From assembly GCF_001665685.1 (NCBI RefSeq), contig NZ_LZTB01000006.1, positions 31,043-95,042 on the forward strand: a stretch of 64,000 nucleotides of DNA, written 5' to 3'. This document shows, in pieces, positions 1-9,031 of this stretch. A program made the translations under genes and the position numbers. The DNA comes from Mycobacterium sp. 852013-50091_SCH5140682 (lineage in GTDB: Bacteria; Actinomycetota; Actinomycetes; Mycobacteriales; Mycobacteriaceae). Positions within the stretch are counted from its first letter, which is position 1. Every line of letters starts with the position of its first letter. A model generated the notes under the pieces. It was not told where the DNA came from. It did no database searches and saw only the letters and a program-made list of their open reading frames with translations.

Positions 1-273
1 GATGGCGTCGACACGCGGGTCGGCCGCGACCGGGTCGACCAGTTGCGGCTGTTCGCCCTCCAGGCCCAGGACAACGGCCTTGACGCTGCCGTGGCCGTGG
101 CCGGTGGCGCCGAGCGATCCGTAGAGGTCGCAGCGCACCGCGGCGGTGTCGTCGATGAGGCCCTCGGCCGCGAGCCGCGACACGAACAGATACGCAGCCT
201 TCATGGGCCCGACCGTGTGAGAGCTGGACGGGCCGATACCCACCTTGAACAGCTCGAAAACGCTGACAGTCAC
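1..273 (-). CDS. sdaA: L-serine ammonia-lyase (serine deaminase), N-terminal part, cut by window edge
   Basis: Only the first 91 codons are present; the gene runs off the left edge. Read from a GTG at 271-273, the protein opens with [19 protein letters not shown], the signature of the N-terminal (beta) domain of iron-sulfur L-serine deaminases, which convert serine to pyruvate and ammonia. An AAAGG lies about 10 nt before the start. It is divergent from the GntR gene at 421, with a TGATATATCA-like operator in the shared promoter region, so it is probably controlled together with glyA and the sarcosine oxidase genes. It would drain serine made by SHMT into central metabolism. The iron-sulfur ligands lie outside the window. 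Confidence 0.88.
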   Translation of the reverse strand, partial: MTVSVFELFKVGIGPSSSHTVGPMKAAYLFVSRLAAEGLIDDTAAVRCDLYGSLGATGHGHGSVKAVVLGLEGEQPQLVDPVAADPRVDAI

Positions 274-340
274 GCCGTTGACCTTTGTGTTAGGTGACGA
301 CCCCTGGAAGCTCACACGCCACTCGCGGTTAGATACTCGA

Positions 341-352
341 TTAATATATCAA
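341..352. promoter_or_regulatory. Candidate GntR operator, copy 1 (sdaA/gntR divergent promoter)
   Basis: TTAATATATCAA differs at one base from the palindrome TTGATATATCAA. The same core occurs at 1309-1318 and 7764-7773. Read on the minus strand (towards sdaA) this site is preceded by TTAAAACG three bases away, exactly as at the 7763 copy. Operator function is inferred. Confidence 0.6.
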
Positions 353-420
353 CTGCGTTTTAATCTGCATAGGTGCGTTCGCACGCAATAACTGTTGGAT
401 ATCACTGCTAAGATCGGGCC

Positions 421-1086
421 GTGGCGATCATCCCCATCGGCTCAGAATCCGCACCGGCCTCGTTGGCCGACCGTGCGTATCTAGCCCTGCGGGACCAGCT
501 GACGACGCTGCAGATCCGGCCGGGCGAGCCCATCGACGACATTCGGGTGGCCAGCGAACTCGATGTCGGTCGCACGCCGGTCCGCGAGGCTCTCAAGCGC
601 CTCGAAGACGATCGCCTCGTCATCTCCTACCCCCGCCGCGGGACGTTCGCCACGGGCGTGGAGATCACCGATCTGGCCTATATCAACGAGATTCGCCTGC
701 AGCTCGAACCCCTGGCCGCCCGGCGCGCGGCCGAGCGTGCCAGCGCCGCGCAGCGTGACGAGTTGCAGCAATTGCTGGACGCGTACAAGACCATCGACGA
801 TCTGCCCACCGATCCCACCGAATTGATGCGGCTGGACATCACCATCCACCGCAGCATCTACCGTGCCGCGGGCAACCCGCATCTGGAAGACGTGCTGGTC
901 CGCTACCACAATCTGGTGACCCGCATCTTCTGCCTGTTCCTCGAGCGGCTCACCGACGTCGCCGAGCACATCAACGAGCACTCGGCCATCCTGACGGCCA
1001 TCATCAGCGGCGACGCTGACGCGGCAGCCGAACTCACGCTGCAGCACGTCACGGGCTTCGAGGTCGGAGTGCGCGCCGTCATCTGA
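421..1086 (+). CDS. GntR family (FadR/FCD subgroup) transcriptional regulator
   Basis: 221 aa from a GTG start. The N-terminal 75 residues form a winged helix-turn-helix, with the typical GntR stretch DDIRVASELDVGRTPVREAL. An all-helical FCD ligand-binding domain follows, with His residues (HRSIY, NPHLED, EHSAI) placed like FCD metal ligands. FCD-type GntR proteins are usually ligand-released repressors. It sits between sdaA (divergent) and glyA-soxBDAG, each preceded by the same TGATATATCA palindrome, so it is the obvious local regulator of sarcosine/serine use. The inducer is not evident; sarcosine, glycine or serine are natural candidates. Confidence 0.85.
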   Translation: MAIIPIGSESAPASLADRAYLALRDQLTTLQIRPGEPIDDIRVASELDVGRTPVREALKRLEDDRLVISYPRRGTFATGVEITDLAYINEIRLQLEPLAARRAAERASAAQRDELQQLLDAYKTIDDLPTDPTELMRLDITIHRSIYRAAGNPHLEDVLVRYHNLVTRIFCLFLERLTDVAEHINEHSAILTAIISGDADAAAELTLQHVTGFEVGVRAVI

Positions 1087-1145
1087 CGCGTCGCCATCGC
1101 AAAACCATCGCGAGTTCGTCTGTTCCGGCGACTCCGCACCCGCCT

Positions 1146-1170
1146 TCGACGCCCTGCGCCCAGGCGTCGA
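1146..1170 (+). terminator. Hairpin downstream of gntR
   Basis: Perfect 8-bp inverted repeat TCGACGCC/GGCGTCGA with a 9-nt loop, 60 nt after the gntR stop. There is no U-tract, as is common for mycobacterial hairpins. It separates gntR from the glyA promoter. Confidence 0.5.
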
Positions 1171-1268
1171 GTGCTGCGATGACCGGCCGCAGCAAGCCGT
1201 TCTCCTGCCGCAGCGGCTGGTGCGCCGCGCTATCGGCAAACCCGTGTCGACCAAACCCAACAGACCCC

Positions 1269-1298
1269 TTGACCTGGCTCGAACCCGGCCGCTAAGGT
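1269..1298 (+). promoter_or_regulatory. Predicted promoter of glyA-soxBDAG
   Basis: TTGACC at 1269-1274 and TAAGGT at 1293-1298 are separated by 18 nt. The putative operator at 1308-1319 lies just downstream, where a bound repressor would block initiation or clearance. The ribosome site AGAGGAG precedes the glyA ATG at 1343. Confidence 0.5.
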
Positions 1299-1307
1299 GA
1301 TCGCCAA

Positions 1308-1319
1308 CTGATATATCAA
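1308..1319. promoter_or_regulatory. Candidate GntR operator, copy 2 (glyA promoter)
   Basis: CTGATATATCAA contains the perfect 10-bp palindrome TGATATATCA (1309-1318), centred about 15 nt after the predicted -10 box. The 7763 copy has nearly the same geometry. Confidence 0.65.
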
Positions 1320-1342
1320 TCGTCTGGATCAGAGGAGTCAGT

Positions 1343-2656
1343 ATGGGTGTTCAAACAGAGGCCGCGCACGGCACCGTCTTGGGCCAGTCCCTCGCCGATG
1401 CCGACCCGGAGATCTACGCCGCCGTCACCGACGAGCAGCGCCGCCAGGAAAGCACCCTGGAGATGATCGCCAGCGAGAACTTCGCACCGCTGTCGGTGAT
1501 GGAAGCGCAGGGCAGTGTGCTGACCAACAAGTACGCCGAGGGCTACCCCGGCCGGCGCTACTACGGCGGTTGCGAGCACGTCGACGTCGTCGAGCAGTTG
1601 GCGATCGACCGGATCAAGGCCCTGTTCGGCGCCGAGTACGCCAATGTCCAGCCCCACTCGGGCGCGCAGGCCAACGCGGCCGCCATGGCCGCCCTGCTGC
1701 AGCCCGGCGACACGATCCTCGGCTTGGCGCTGGCCCACGGTGGTCACCTGACCCACGGCATGCACCTGAACTTCTCCGGCAAGCTGTACAACGTCGCCGC
1801 CTACCACGTGCGAGAAGACGACCACCGCGTCGACATGGCCCAGGTGGCAGAGCTGGCCCGCGAGCACCGCCCGAAGGTGATCATCGCCGGATGGTCGGCC
1901 TACCCACGGCAGCTGGACTTCGCCGAGTTCCGCCGGATCGCCGACGAGGTGGGCGCCTACCTCATGGTCGACATGGCGCACTTCGCCGGTCTGGTCGCCG
2001 CAGGGCTTCACCCGTCGCCCGTGCCACATGCACACGTCGTCACCTCGACGACCCACAAGACTCTCGGCGGCCCGCGCGGCGGCATCATCCTGACCAACGA
2101 TGCCGCGCTGGCCAAGAAGTTCAACTCCTCGGTGTTCCCCGGCCAGCAGGGCGGCCCGCTGGAGCACGTCATCGCCGCCAAGGCCGTGTCGTTCAAGCTG
2201 GCAGGCGAGCCCGCGTTCCGTGAGCGCCAGCAGCGCACCCTCGAAGGCGCGAAGATCCTGGCCGACCGTCTGCTGCAAGAGGATTCACGCAAGGCGGGCA
2301 TCAACGTGGTGTCCGGCGGCACCGACGTGCACCTGGTTCTGGTGGATCTGCGGGAATCCGAACTCGACGGCAAGCAGGCCGAGGACCGGCTGCACCGCGT
2401 CGGAATCACCGTGAACCGCAACGCCGTTCCGTTCGACCCCCGCCCCCCGATGGTCAGCTCGGGCGTCCGGATCGGCACCCCCGCACTGGCTACGCGCGGA
2501 TTCGACCTCGACGCGTTCCGTGAGGTCGCCGACATCATCAGCCTGGCCCTGCGCCCCGACACCGACGACGCCGGCCTGGCCGCTCTGCGCGACCGCGTCG
2601 ACGCTCTGGCAGCCCGTTTCCCGCTCTACCCCTCCCTGACGAAGGCCGCACAGTGA
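1343..2656 (+). CDS. glyA: Serine hydroxymethyltransferase
   Basis: 437 aa PLP enzyme interconverting serine and glycine with methylene-tetrahydrofolate. It has the SHMT landmarks [14 protein letters not shown] near residue 45, the N-terminal YYGG motif, and the PLP lysine K239 in [13 protein letters not shown]. Length is normal for the family. It heads the operon; its TGA overlaps the soxB GTG. Co-transcription with sarcosine oxidase suggests a copy dedicated to consuming the glycine and methylene-folate produced by SoxBDAG rather than the housekeeping enzyme. A candidate GntR operator lies 24 nt before the ATG. Confidence 0.95.
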   Translation: MGVQTEAAHGTVLGQSLADADPEIYAAVTDEQRRQESTLEMIASENFAPLSVMEAQGSVLTNKYAEGYPGRRYYGGCEHVDVVEQLAIDRIKALFGAEYANVQPHSGAQANAAAMAALLQPGDTILGLALAHGGHLTHGMHLNFSGKLYNVAAYHVREDDHRVDMAQVAELAREHRPKVIIAGWSAYPRQLDFAEFRRIADEVGAYLMVDMAHFAGLVAAGLHPSPVPHAHVVTSTTHKTLGGPRGGIILTNDAALAKKFNSSVFPGQQGGPLEHVIAAKAVSFKLAGEPAFRERQQRTLEGAKILADRLLQEDSRKAGINVVSGGTDVHLVLVDLRESELDGKQAEDRLHRVGITVNRNAVPFDPRPPMVSSGVRIGTPALATRGFDLDAFREVADIISLALRPDTDDAGLAALRDRVDALAARFPLYPSLTKAAQ

Positions 2657-3894
2657 CAACAGCTTCCACGACCCCGCCCGGCGCCCACCTGCCGGAGCAC
2701 CCCGATTTCCTCTGGCGCACACCCGAACCCAAGAAGTCCTACGACGTCGTGATCGTCGGCGGCGGCGGGCACGGCCTGTCCACCGCCCACTACCTGGCGA
2801 AGAATCACGGCATCACCAACGTCGCGGTGCTGGAGCGCGGCTGGCTGGCCGGCGGCAACATGGCCCGCAACACCACGCTCATCCGGTCGAACTACCTGTG
2901 GGACGAGAGCGCCCGCATCTACGAGCACGCCCTGAAGCTGTGGGAAGGGCTCGAGGACGATCTCGACTACCCGATCCTGTTCAGCCAGCGCGGCGTACTC
3001 AACCTCGCGCACAGCCTGCAGGACGTCCGCGACAGCGTGCGGCGCGTTGAGGCCAACAAGCTCAACGGGATCGACGCCGAGTGGGTGGACCCCAAGCAGG
3101 TCAAAGAGCTGTGCCCGATCGTCAACATCTCCGACGACATCCGGTACCCGGTGCTCGGCGCGACGTATCAGCCGCGGGCCGGTATCGCCAAACACGATTA
3201 CGTGGCATGGGGATTCGCGCGGCGGGCCGACGAGGCCGGCATCGACATCGTCCAGAACTGCGAAGTCACCGGGTTCTCCACCGACGGCGACCGGGTCACC
3301 GGGGTGCGCACCACCCGCGGTGACATCGCCGCCGGGCAGGTCCTGTTGTGCGCGGCCGGGCACACCTCGACGCTGACCGACATGCTCGGCATCCGCACGC
3401 CGCTGCAGAGCCATCCGCTGCAGGCGCTCGTCTCCGAGCTCTTGGAGCCGGTGCATCCGACGATCGTGATGTCGAATGCCGTGCACGTCTACGTGTCTCA
3501 GGCGCACAAGGGCGAGCTGGTCATGGGCGCGGGTGTCGACTCCTACAACGGGTACGGCCAGCGCGGTGCGTTCCACATCATCGAACGCCAGATGGCCGCC
3601 GCGGTGGAGTTGTTCCCGGTCTTCGCCAGGGCGCATCTGCTGCGCACCTGGGCGGGCATCGTCGACGTCTGCCCGGACGCGTCCCCGATCGTGGGCCGCG
3701 CAGGCTACGAGAACCTCTACATCAATGCTGGTTGGGGCACAGGAGGTTTCAAGGTGACCCCGGGCATCGGCTGGTGCCTGGCGGACACGATCGCCAACGG
3801 CCGCGAGCACGAGTACGTCGCCCCGTTCAGCCTCGACCGATTCATCACCGGCGCGCTGGTCGATGAGCACGGCGCCGCCGGCGTCGCCCACTAG
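2653..3894 (+). CDS. soxB: Sarcosine oxidase, beta subunit
   Basis: 413 aa flavoprotein of the DAO family and the catalytic subunit of heterotetrameric sarcosine oxidase, which demethylates sarcosine to glycine. The dinucleotide-binding motif [16 protein letters not shown] covers residues 34-48. His181 in the IAKHDYVAW stretch matches the position expected for the histidine that carries covalent FMN (inferred from family alignment). The start GTG overlaps the glyA stop by 4 nt, indicating translational coupling. The order B-D-A-G is the standard one for this complex. Confidence 0.95.
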   Translation: MTTASTTPPGAHLPEHPDFLWRTPEPKKSYDVVIVGGGGHGLSTAHYLAKNHGITNVAVLERGWLAGGNMARNTTLIRSNYLWDESARIYEHALKLWEGLEDDLDYPILFSQRGVLNLAHSLQDVRDSVRRVEANKLNGIDAEWVDPKQVKELCPIVNISDDIRYPVLGATYQPRAGIAKHDYVAWGFARRADEAGIDIVQNCEVTGFSTDGDRVTGVRTTRGDIAAGQVLLCAAGHTSTLTDMLGIRTPLQSHPLQALVSELLEPVHPTIVMSNAVHVYVSQAHKGELVMGAGVDSYNGYGQRGAFHIIERQMAAAVELFPVFARAHLLRTWAGIVDVCPDASPIVGRAGYENLYINAGWGTGGFKVTPGIGWCLADTIANGREHEYVAPFSLDRFITGALVDEHGAAGVAH

Positions 3895-3909
3895 ATCTCA
3901 GGAGTCACC

Positions 3910-4185
3910 ATGCAACTCATCGAATGCCCGTGGTGCGGGCCGCGCGAGGAGACCGAGTTCCATTACGGCGGGCAGGCGCACGTCGCCTACCCCGAGGATC
4001 CCCAGGCTCTCACCGACGAGGAGTGGGGCCACTACGTGTTCTTCCGCAACAATCCCAAGGGATTGTTCGCCGAGCGCTGGACCCACAGCGCAGGCTGCAG
4101 GCGCTGGTTCAACGCGCTGCGCGACACCGCCACCTACCGATTCCACCGCGTGTACCGCACCGACGAGCAGAAGCCGACAATCTGA
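3910..4185 (+). CDS. soxD: Sarcosine oxidase, delta subunit
   Basis: 91 aa, the usual size. The subunit binds structural zinc; the expected ligands are all present as C6, C9, H59 and C63. It lies 15 nt after soxB with an AGGAG-type ribosome site, and its TGA shares one base with the soxA ATG. SoxD stabilises the complex around the SoxA-SoxB interface and has no catalytic role of its own. Confidence 0.94.
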   Translation: MQLIECPWCGPREETEFHYGGQAHVAYPEDPQALTDEEWGHYVFFRNNPKGLFAERWTHSAGCRRWFNALRDTATYRFHRVYRTDEQKPTI

Positions 4186-7067
4186 TGACCGCATCATTGC
4201 GCACCCCCGACGGTGGCCGTATCGACCGGAACACCGTGCACACCTTCACTTTCAACGATCGTGAACTGACCGGGCACGCCGGCGACACGCTCGCCTCGGC
4301 CCTGCTGGCCAACGGCGTGCACCAGGTGGCCACCAGCATCAAGCTGGGCCGGCCCCGCGGCTTCACCTCGGCGTGGGCCGAAGACACCGGCGGTCTGGTG
4401 CAGATCGAACACCCCTTCCCCGAGCCGATGCTGCTGGCGACCACCGTCGAACTGTTCGACGGGCTCGTCGCCCGCGGCCTGCCCGGTCAGGGACGTCTTG
4501 CCGAAACCGCCGACCCGGCGCGGTACGACGCCACCCACGTCCACACCGACGTGCTGGTCGCCGGTGCCGGGCCTGCCGGCCTTGCCGCCGCGCTGACCGC
4601 GGCCCGCGCAGGCGCCCGGGTGGTACTGCTCGACGAGCAGAGCGAAGCCGGTGGCGCCCTGCTGGGCAGCACCGACACCATCGACGGCAAGCCCGCCCTG
4701 GACTGGGTCGCCGATGCCACCGCTGAATTGGCCACCCACCCCGAGGTGTTGCACCTGCAGCGCACCACCGCATTCGGTCACTACGACGACGGCTTCGTGC
4801 TTGCGGTGCAGCGCCGCACCGACCACCTGGGTGCCGCGGCCCCCGCGGAGATCAGCCGCCAGCGGGTGTGGCGCATCCGCGCCCGGCAGGTCATCGTCGC
4901 TGCCGGTGCCCACGAGCGTCCGGTGGTCTTCACGGACAACGACCGGCCCGGCATCATGCTGGCCGGCGGTGCCCGGACCTTCCTGAACCGCTACGGCGTC
5001 AAGGTCGGCGAGCAGGCCGTCGTGTTCACCACCAACGACAGTGCGTATCCCGCGGCCTTCGAATTGCACGATGCCGGCGTGACGGTCAACGCGATCGTCG
5101 ACGCGCGTGCCGACGTCCCGGCGCGGCTGCGCGACGAATGCGCCGCCCGCGGCATCGACCTGCAGACCGACTCCGTGGTGCGCGGAACGCGCGGCGAGGA
5201 CCGCGTGAGCCACGCGCTCGTCGCCCGGTCCGGCAGCACCGACGCCACCGCGGTGGCCTGTGACGCGCTGCTCGTCAGCGGCGGCTGGAACCCGGCGGTG
5301 CACCTGTTCAGCCAGGCCCGCGGCGTCCTGCGCTACGACGAGGCGCTCGGCGCGTTCGTGCCCGGTGAGCCGCTGGCCGGCGTGCACGTCGTCGGCTCCG
5401 CCAACGGGGTGTTCAACCTGCCCGGCTGCCTGCGCAGCGGGCGCGAGGCAGCGACCACGGCACTCGACGCGCTCGGCATCGCCACCGCCGCCGAACCGTT
5501 TGCGGGCGAAGCCGATTCGACGCCGGACAGCGATGCAGGCATGGTGCTGTGGCAGGTCGCCGACCCGGCGGGCACGGCCAGCCAGTTCGTCGACGTCCAG
5601 CGCGACGCCACGGTGGCGGACATCCAGCGCGCACTCGGCGCGGGCATGCGTTCGATGGAGCACATCAAGCGCTACACCACCATCGGCACCGCACACGATC
5701 AGGGCAAGACATCCGGTGTGGTGGCCTCGGGTATCACCTCCGACCTGCTCGGCGTCCCGGTCGCCGAACTGGGTGTCACCACCTTCCGCGCGCCATACAC
5801 CCCGGTGGCCTTCGCAGCCCTCGCGGGCCGCAACCGGGGTCACATGTTCGACCCGGAACGTGTTACCGCCGTGCATGATTGGCACGTCGCCCGCGGAGCG
5901 GTGTTCGAAGACGTGGGCCAGTGGAAGCGGCCGCGCTACTACCCGGTGAACGGCGAGAGCATGGAAACCGCGGTGCTGCGCGAGTGCGCGGCGACCCGCG
6001 GCGGGGTCGGCATCCTGGACGGCTCCACCCTGGGCAAGATCGACGTGCAGGGCCGCGACGCGGGCGTCTTCCTCGACATGCTCTACACGAACATGATGAG
6101 CACGCTCAAGGTCGGCATGCTCCGGTACGGCGTGATGTGCGGTGTCGACGGCATGGTGATCGACGACGGCACCGTGATGCGGTTGGCGGACGACCGATTC
6201 CAGGTGTTCACCACCACCGGTGGCGCCGCCCACATCCTGGAGTGGATGGAGGAATGGCTGCAGACCGAGTGGCCGCACCTGAAGGTGCGGATGACCTCGG
6301 TCACCGAGCAGTGGCACACCTTCCCGGTCGTCGGCCCCAAGTCCCGCGACGTGATCGGCGCCGTCTTCAGCGATGTGGACGTCAGCAACGAGGCGTTCCC
6401 GTTCATGGCCTGGCGCGACACCACTCTCGACGGCGGACGCGAGGAGCAAGACGGGCACGGCGTGCACGTCCGGATCGGGCGGGTGAGCTTCTCCGGTGAA
6501 CTGGCCTACGAGGTCAACGTCACCGGCTGGCATGCGACCGCGGTGTGGGAGCGTCTGATCGCCGCGGGTGAGCCGTACGGGATCACGCCGTACGGCACCG
6601 AGACCATGCACGTGCTGCGTGCCGAGAAGGGCTACCCGATCATCGGGCAGGACACCGACGGCACCGTGACACCACAGGATCTCGGCATGAACTGGGTGGT
6701 GTCGAAGAAGAAGCCGGACTTCATCGGCAAGCGGTCGTTCACCCGCGCCGAGAACCTCAACCCGCTGCGCAAACAGTTCGTCGGGCTGCTGCCCGTCGAC
6801 GCGCAGACCGTGCTTCCCGAGGGCGCCCAGATCATCGAGACCTGCGCCGACGGCGTCCTTCCCCCGCCGCCGGTGCCGATGCTCGGGCAGGTCACGTCCA
6901 GTTACCGCAGCGCGGAGCTGGGCCGGCCGTTCGCCCTTGCCCTGGTCAAGGGCGGGCACGCCCGCATCGGAGAAACCCTGCACGTTCCCGTGGACGGCAG
7001 GCTGGTGTCCGTCGAGGTCACCAGCAGCGTCCTGGTCGATCCCGAAGGAGCACGCCGCGATGGCTGA
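4185..7067 (+). CDS. soxA: Sarcosine oxidase, alpha subunit
   Basis: 960 aa from the ATG that overlaps the soxD stop; the reading frame stays open further upstream, but that part overlaps soxD and is not the gene. A short ferredoxin-like N-terminus precedes a Rossmann NAD-binding motif (VAGAGPAGLAAAL, residues 125-137). The C-terminal 400 residues are a GcvT-type folate-binding aminomethyltransferase domain, recognisable from the stretch RIGRVSFSGELAYEVNVTGW. This half transfers the methyl-derived carbon to tetrahydrofolate. The next gene, soxG, overlaps by 8 nt. Confidence 0.95.
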   Translation: MTASLRTPDGGRIDRNTVHTFTFNDRELTGHAGDTLASALLANGVHQVATSIKLGRPRGFTSAWAEDTGGLVQIEHPFPEPMLLATTVELFDGLVARGLPGQGRLAETADPARYDATHVHTDVLVAGAGPAGLAAALTAARAGARVVLLDEQSEAGGALLGSTDTIDGKPALDWVADATAELATHPEVLHLQRTTAFGHYDDGFVLAVQRRTDHLGAAAPAEISRQRVWRIRARQVIVAAGAHERPVVFTDNDRPGIMLAGGARTFLNRYGVKVGEQAVVFTTNDSAYPAAFELHDAGVTVNAIVDARADVPARLRDECAARGIDLQTDSVVRGTRGEDRVSHALVARSGSTDATAVACDALLVSGGWNPAVHLFSQARGVLRYDEALGAFVPGEPLAGVHVVGSANGVFNLPGCLRSGREAATTALDALGIATAAEPFAGEADSTPDSDAGMVLWQVADPAGTASQFVDVQRDATVADIQRALGAGMRSMEHIKRYTTIGTAHDQGKTSGVVASGITSDLLGVPVAELGVTTFRAPYTPVAFAALAGRNRGHMFDPERVTAVHDWHVARGAVFEDVGQWKRPRYYPVNGESMETAVLRECAATRGGVGILDGSTLGKIDVQGRDAGVFLDMLYTNMMSTLKVGMLRYGVMCGVDGMVIDDGTVMRLADDRFQVFTTTGGAAHILEWMEEWLQTEWPHLKVRMTSVTEQWHTFPVVGPKSRDVIGAVFSDVDVSNEAFPFMAWRDTTLDGGREEQDGHGVHVRIGRVSFSGELAYEVNVTGWHATAVWERLIAAGEPYGITPYGTETMHVLRAEKGYPIIGQDTDGTVTPQDLGMNWVVSKKKPDFIGKRSFTRAENLNPLRKQFVGLLPVDAQTVLPEGAQIIETCADGVLPPPPVPMLGQVTSSYRSAELGRPFALALVKGGHARIGETLHVPVDGRLVSVEVTSSVLVDPEGARRDG

Positions 7068-7653
7068 CACCCTGTACCGCCAAAGCCCTCTGCAGGACTG
7101 GCAATCTCGGTTCGCCGACCTGCCGCCCTCGGCACAGCTCGAGGAGGAGCCTTTCGTCACCATGGTCGATCTGTGGGTCGACCCCAGTGGGGCGGGCGCC
7201 GCCGCGGCGGCCGGGGTCCTCGGTGTCGATGCGCTGCCCACCAACCCGTCGACGGCGGTGGACGGCGCGGACACCACGGTGATCTGGTTCGGGCCCGATG
7301 AGTGGCTCGTGACCTCCACCGGCCGGGCCGGCGAGGATCTCGAAGCACAGCTGCGGGACGCGGTCGCCGAGCACGACGGCGCGGCCGTCGACGTCTCGGC
7401 GCAGCGCACCACGCTGCGGTTGCGCGGAGAGCATGCCCGTGACGTCCTGGCCAAGGGCTGCTCACTGGACCTGCATCCGTCGGCCTTCGCGCCGGGTGCC
7501 GCCGCGCAGACCATGCTCGGGCTAGCCGCGGTCGTCCTGATTCCCTTGGCCGACAACGGAACCGACTACCGCATCCTGGTGCGGTCGTCGTTCGCCCGCT
7601 ACCTCGCCGAGTGGCTCGTCGACGCCGCCGGGGAGTACGCGATCACCTGGTAG
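7060..7653 (+). CDS. soxG: Sarcosine oxidase, gamma subunit
   Basis: 197 aa, as expected for SoxG, a small GcvT-like subunit that packs on the complex. The ATG at 7060 lies inside the end of soxA (8-nt overlap) and follows CGAAGGAG; a longer frame reaching back to 6937 is ignored. Features include a DVSAQRTTLRLRG segment and the C-terminal FARYLAEWLVDAAGEY typical of the family. It is the last gene of the operon and is followed by a strong hairpin. Confidence 0.92.
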   Translation: MADTLYRQSPLQDWQSRFADLPPSAQLEEEPFVTMVDLWVDPSGAGAAAAAGVLGVDALPTNPSTAVDGADTTVIWFGPDEWLVTSTGRAGEDLEAQLRDAVAEHDGAAVDVSAQRTTLRLRGEHARDVLAKGCSLDLHPSAFAPGAAAQTMLGLAAVVLIPLADNGTDYRILVRSSFARYLAEWLVDAAGEYAITW

Positions 7654-7672
7654 TCGATTCCATCGGCTCCTA

Positions 7673-7722
7673 GACCCGCACACCGGGGTCATCGCTGATC
7701 TGGCGACCCCGGTGTGCGGGTC
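7673..7722 (+). terminator. Strong hairpin terminator of the glyA-soxBDAG operon
   Basis: Perfect 18-bp inverted repeat (7673-7690 with 7705-7722) with a 14-nt loop, 20 nt after the soxG stop. No U-tract follows. The next promoter's TTGACC overlaps its 3' edge, so the two units are insulated from each other. Confidence 0.8.
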
Positions 7723-7751
7723 TTGACCGGCCCCGCCGTCTGCCGTACCGT
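7723..7751 (+). promoter_or_regulatory. Predicted promoter of the 7846 gene
   Basis: TTGACC at 7723-7728 and TACCGT at 7746-7751 have a 17-nt spacer. The -35 sequence is identical to that of the glyA promoter, and the operator palindrome again follows just downstream of the -10 box. Confidence 0.45.
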
Positions 7752-7762
7752 TTAAAACGAAC

Positions 7763-7774
7763 TTGATATATCAG
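7763..7774. promoter_or_regulatory. Candidate GntR operator, copy 3 (7846 promoter)
   Basis: TTGATATATCAG contains the perfect palindrome TGATATATCA at 7764-7773, centred about 17 nt downstream of the predicted -10 box of the small gene at 7846. Confidence 0.65.
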
Positions 7775-7845
7775 ATGGCGATCAATAGTCGATCTTGAGG
7801 TCGCCAACCTGACAACACGTGAACTCTGCAGACGGGAGACCTGAG

Positions 7846-8088
7846 ATGCATCTCGATTGGTATGACCGACGCATTGTGAGCTTCGTGTTGGATTCCGACC
7901 TGCTCTCCCAGCCGAACGAGAGCACGCGCGTGCAGTTCGGCATGGATGCCCGCAGGATCATGAAGCGGTTCGACGCGGTCCTCGACGTGTCCATGTCACA
8001 ACAGCTGCCCCTCGACGCGGCGGACATGGACCTGGTGAACCGGGCCCGGCAGTACCGGGCGACCACTCGCCCGACCTGCGCCGTCTGA
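7846..8088 (+). CDS. Small hypothetical protein, predicted member of the sarcosine regulon
   Basis: 80 aa, acidic-to-neutral and soluble, with no signal peptide or membrane segment. I do not recognise a family. The ATG at 7846 is preferred over one at 7819 because GGGAG lies 7 nt before it. The protein contains DWYDRRIVSFVLDSDLL and a C-terminal RARQYRATTRPTCAV. It has its own predicted promoter with the same TGATATATCA operator as glyA and sdaA, so a role in sarcosine or one-carbon metabolism (accessory or regulatory) is inferred from regulation only. Confidence 0.6.
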   Translation: MHLDWYDRRIVSFVLDSDLLSQPNESTRVQFGMDARRIMKRFDAVLDVSMSQQLPLDAADMDLVNRARQYRATTRPTCAV

Positions 8089-8097
8089 CGGGTGCGG

Positions 8098-9027
8098 TCA
8101 GGACGACGCGTCCACCTCGTCCCAGAACCGGCCCGCGCGCAGTGCGATCTCGTCCGGGTACTCGCCGTTGATGGCATGTGACGCCTGCGCCCACATCTCG
8201 ACCTGCCCGTGCGGCAGCAGCGCACGCGCCCGCGCCGCCGCCCGATCCGGATCGAGCATGACGCTGCGACCTGCGATCAACGCCAACACGGGAACCGCCA
8301 GTGAGCGTAGCTGCGCATCGGTGAACAGCGTGGGCATCGGCGTGCGCAACGCGAAATCTCTTGATCCGGCGGCGATCAGCTCAGTTTCGGCCAGCGCTTC
8401 GATATCGGCGCCGCCGGATATCCAACTGAGCACCCGGCGCCGCAAGGCCCCGGGCACCCCGGGTGCATACATGAGCACCGAGGCCAGCATCGTCTTGACG
8501 GGTATCCGGGCAAAGGTGAACACGGGGTCCAGCAGCGTCAGCGAGGCGATCCGATCCTGGTGGTGCACCGCACAATTCGTCGCAGTCCAGCCGCCGATCG
8601 ACACGCCGAGCAGGTGAGCGCGCGGCAAGCCGAGGCCTGCCAGGGCATCGTCGAGCCAACGCGCCTGGTCGGCCGCCGTCCGGATCTCTTTGTGCTGCAC
8701 CGATAACCCGGCCTCGCCGAGCAGGTCGATGCCGTAGACCGTGCGATGCGCGCGCAGCGACGTCAGATTGATCCGGTACATCGGCGTCGCAGCGTTGCGC
8801 CCCGGCAACAGCACAACCGGAGCGCCATCGTCCGGGCCGGCGAACCGGTAGGCTCGCACCGTGCCGAATGTCGTTGAGACATCGACTATCTCGCAGTCGG
8901 GCAGCTGCTCCATGCCGGCGCGGTAGGCCCGCAGATAGTCGTCGAACGCCTCGTCGTCGATGAACCCGCCGAGGCCACCGCGGGCCCAGCGTGCCGTGAA
9001 GTTGACCTCCGGTACCGCTAGATCCAT
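8098..9027 (-). CDS. Alpha/beta hydrolase
   Basis: 309 aa. The frame stays open upstream, but MDLAVPEVNF at 9027 is the sensible start because the next gene ends at 9032. The nucleophile elbow is GVSIGG, with Ser143. LLDPVFTF and the late stretch VEMWAQASHAING carry the likely acid and histidine of the triad. The fold is that of haloperoxidase/lipase-like hydrolases; the substrate cannot be told. It is probably co-transcribed with the 380-aa gene upstream (4 nt apart). Confidence 0.8.
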   Translation of the reverse strand: MDLAVPEVNFTARWARGGLGGFIDDEAFDDYLRAYRAGMEQLPDCEIVDVSTTFGTVRAYRFAGPDDGAPVVLLPGRNAATPMYRINLTSLRAHRTVYGIDLLGEAGLSVQHKEIRTAADQARWLDDALAGLGLPRAHLLGVSIGGWTATNCAVHHQDRIASLTLLDPVFTFARIPVKTMLASVLMYAPGVPGALRRRVLSWISGGADIEALAETELIAAGSRDFALRTPMPTLFTDAQLRSLAVPVLALIAGRSVMLDPDRAAARARALLPHGQVEMWAQASHAINGEYPDEIALRAGRFWDEVDASS

Positions 9028-9031
9028 GTCT

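Noticed and set aside
3924..4184. An upstream extension of soxA giving 1047 aa
   Set aside because: This part lies out of frame within soxD; the ATG overlapping the soxD stop gives the normal SoxA N-terminus.
4194..7556. A 1120-codon open frame antisense to soxA/soxG
   Set aside because: It is the mirror of strong GC3 codon bias in the sox genes; its translation shows no family motif and the sense genes are certain.
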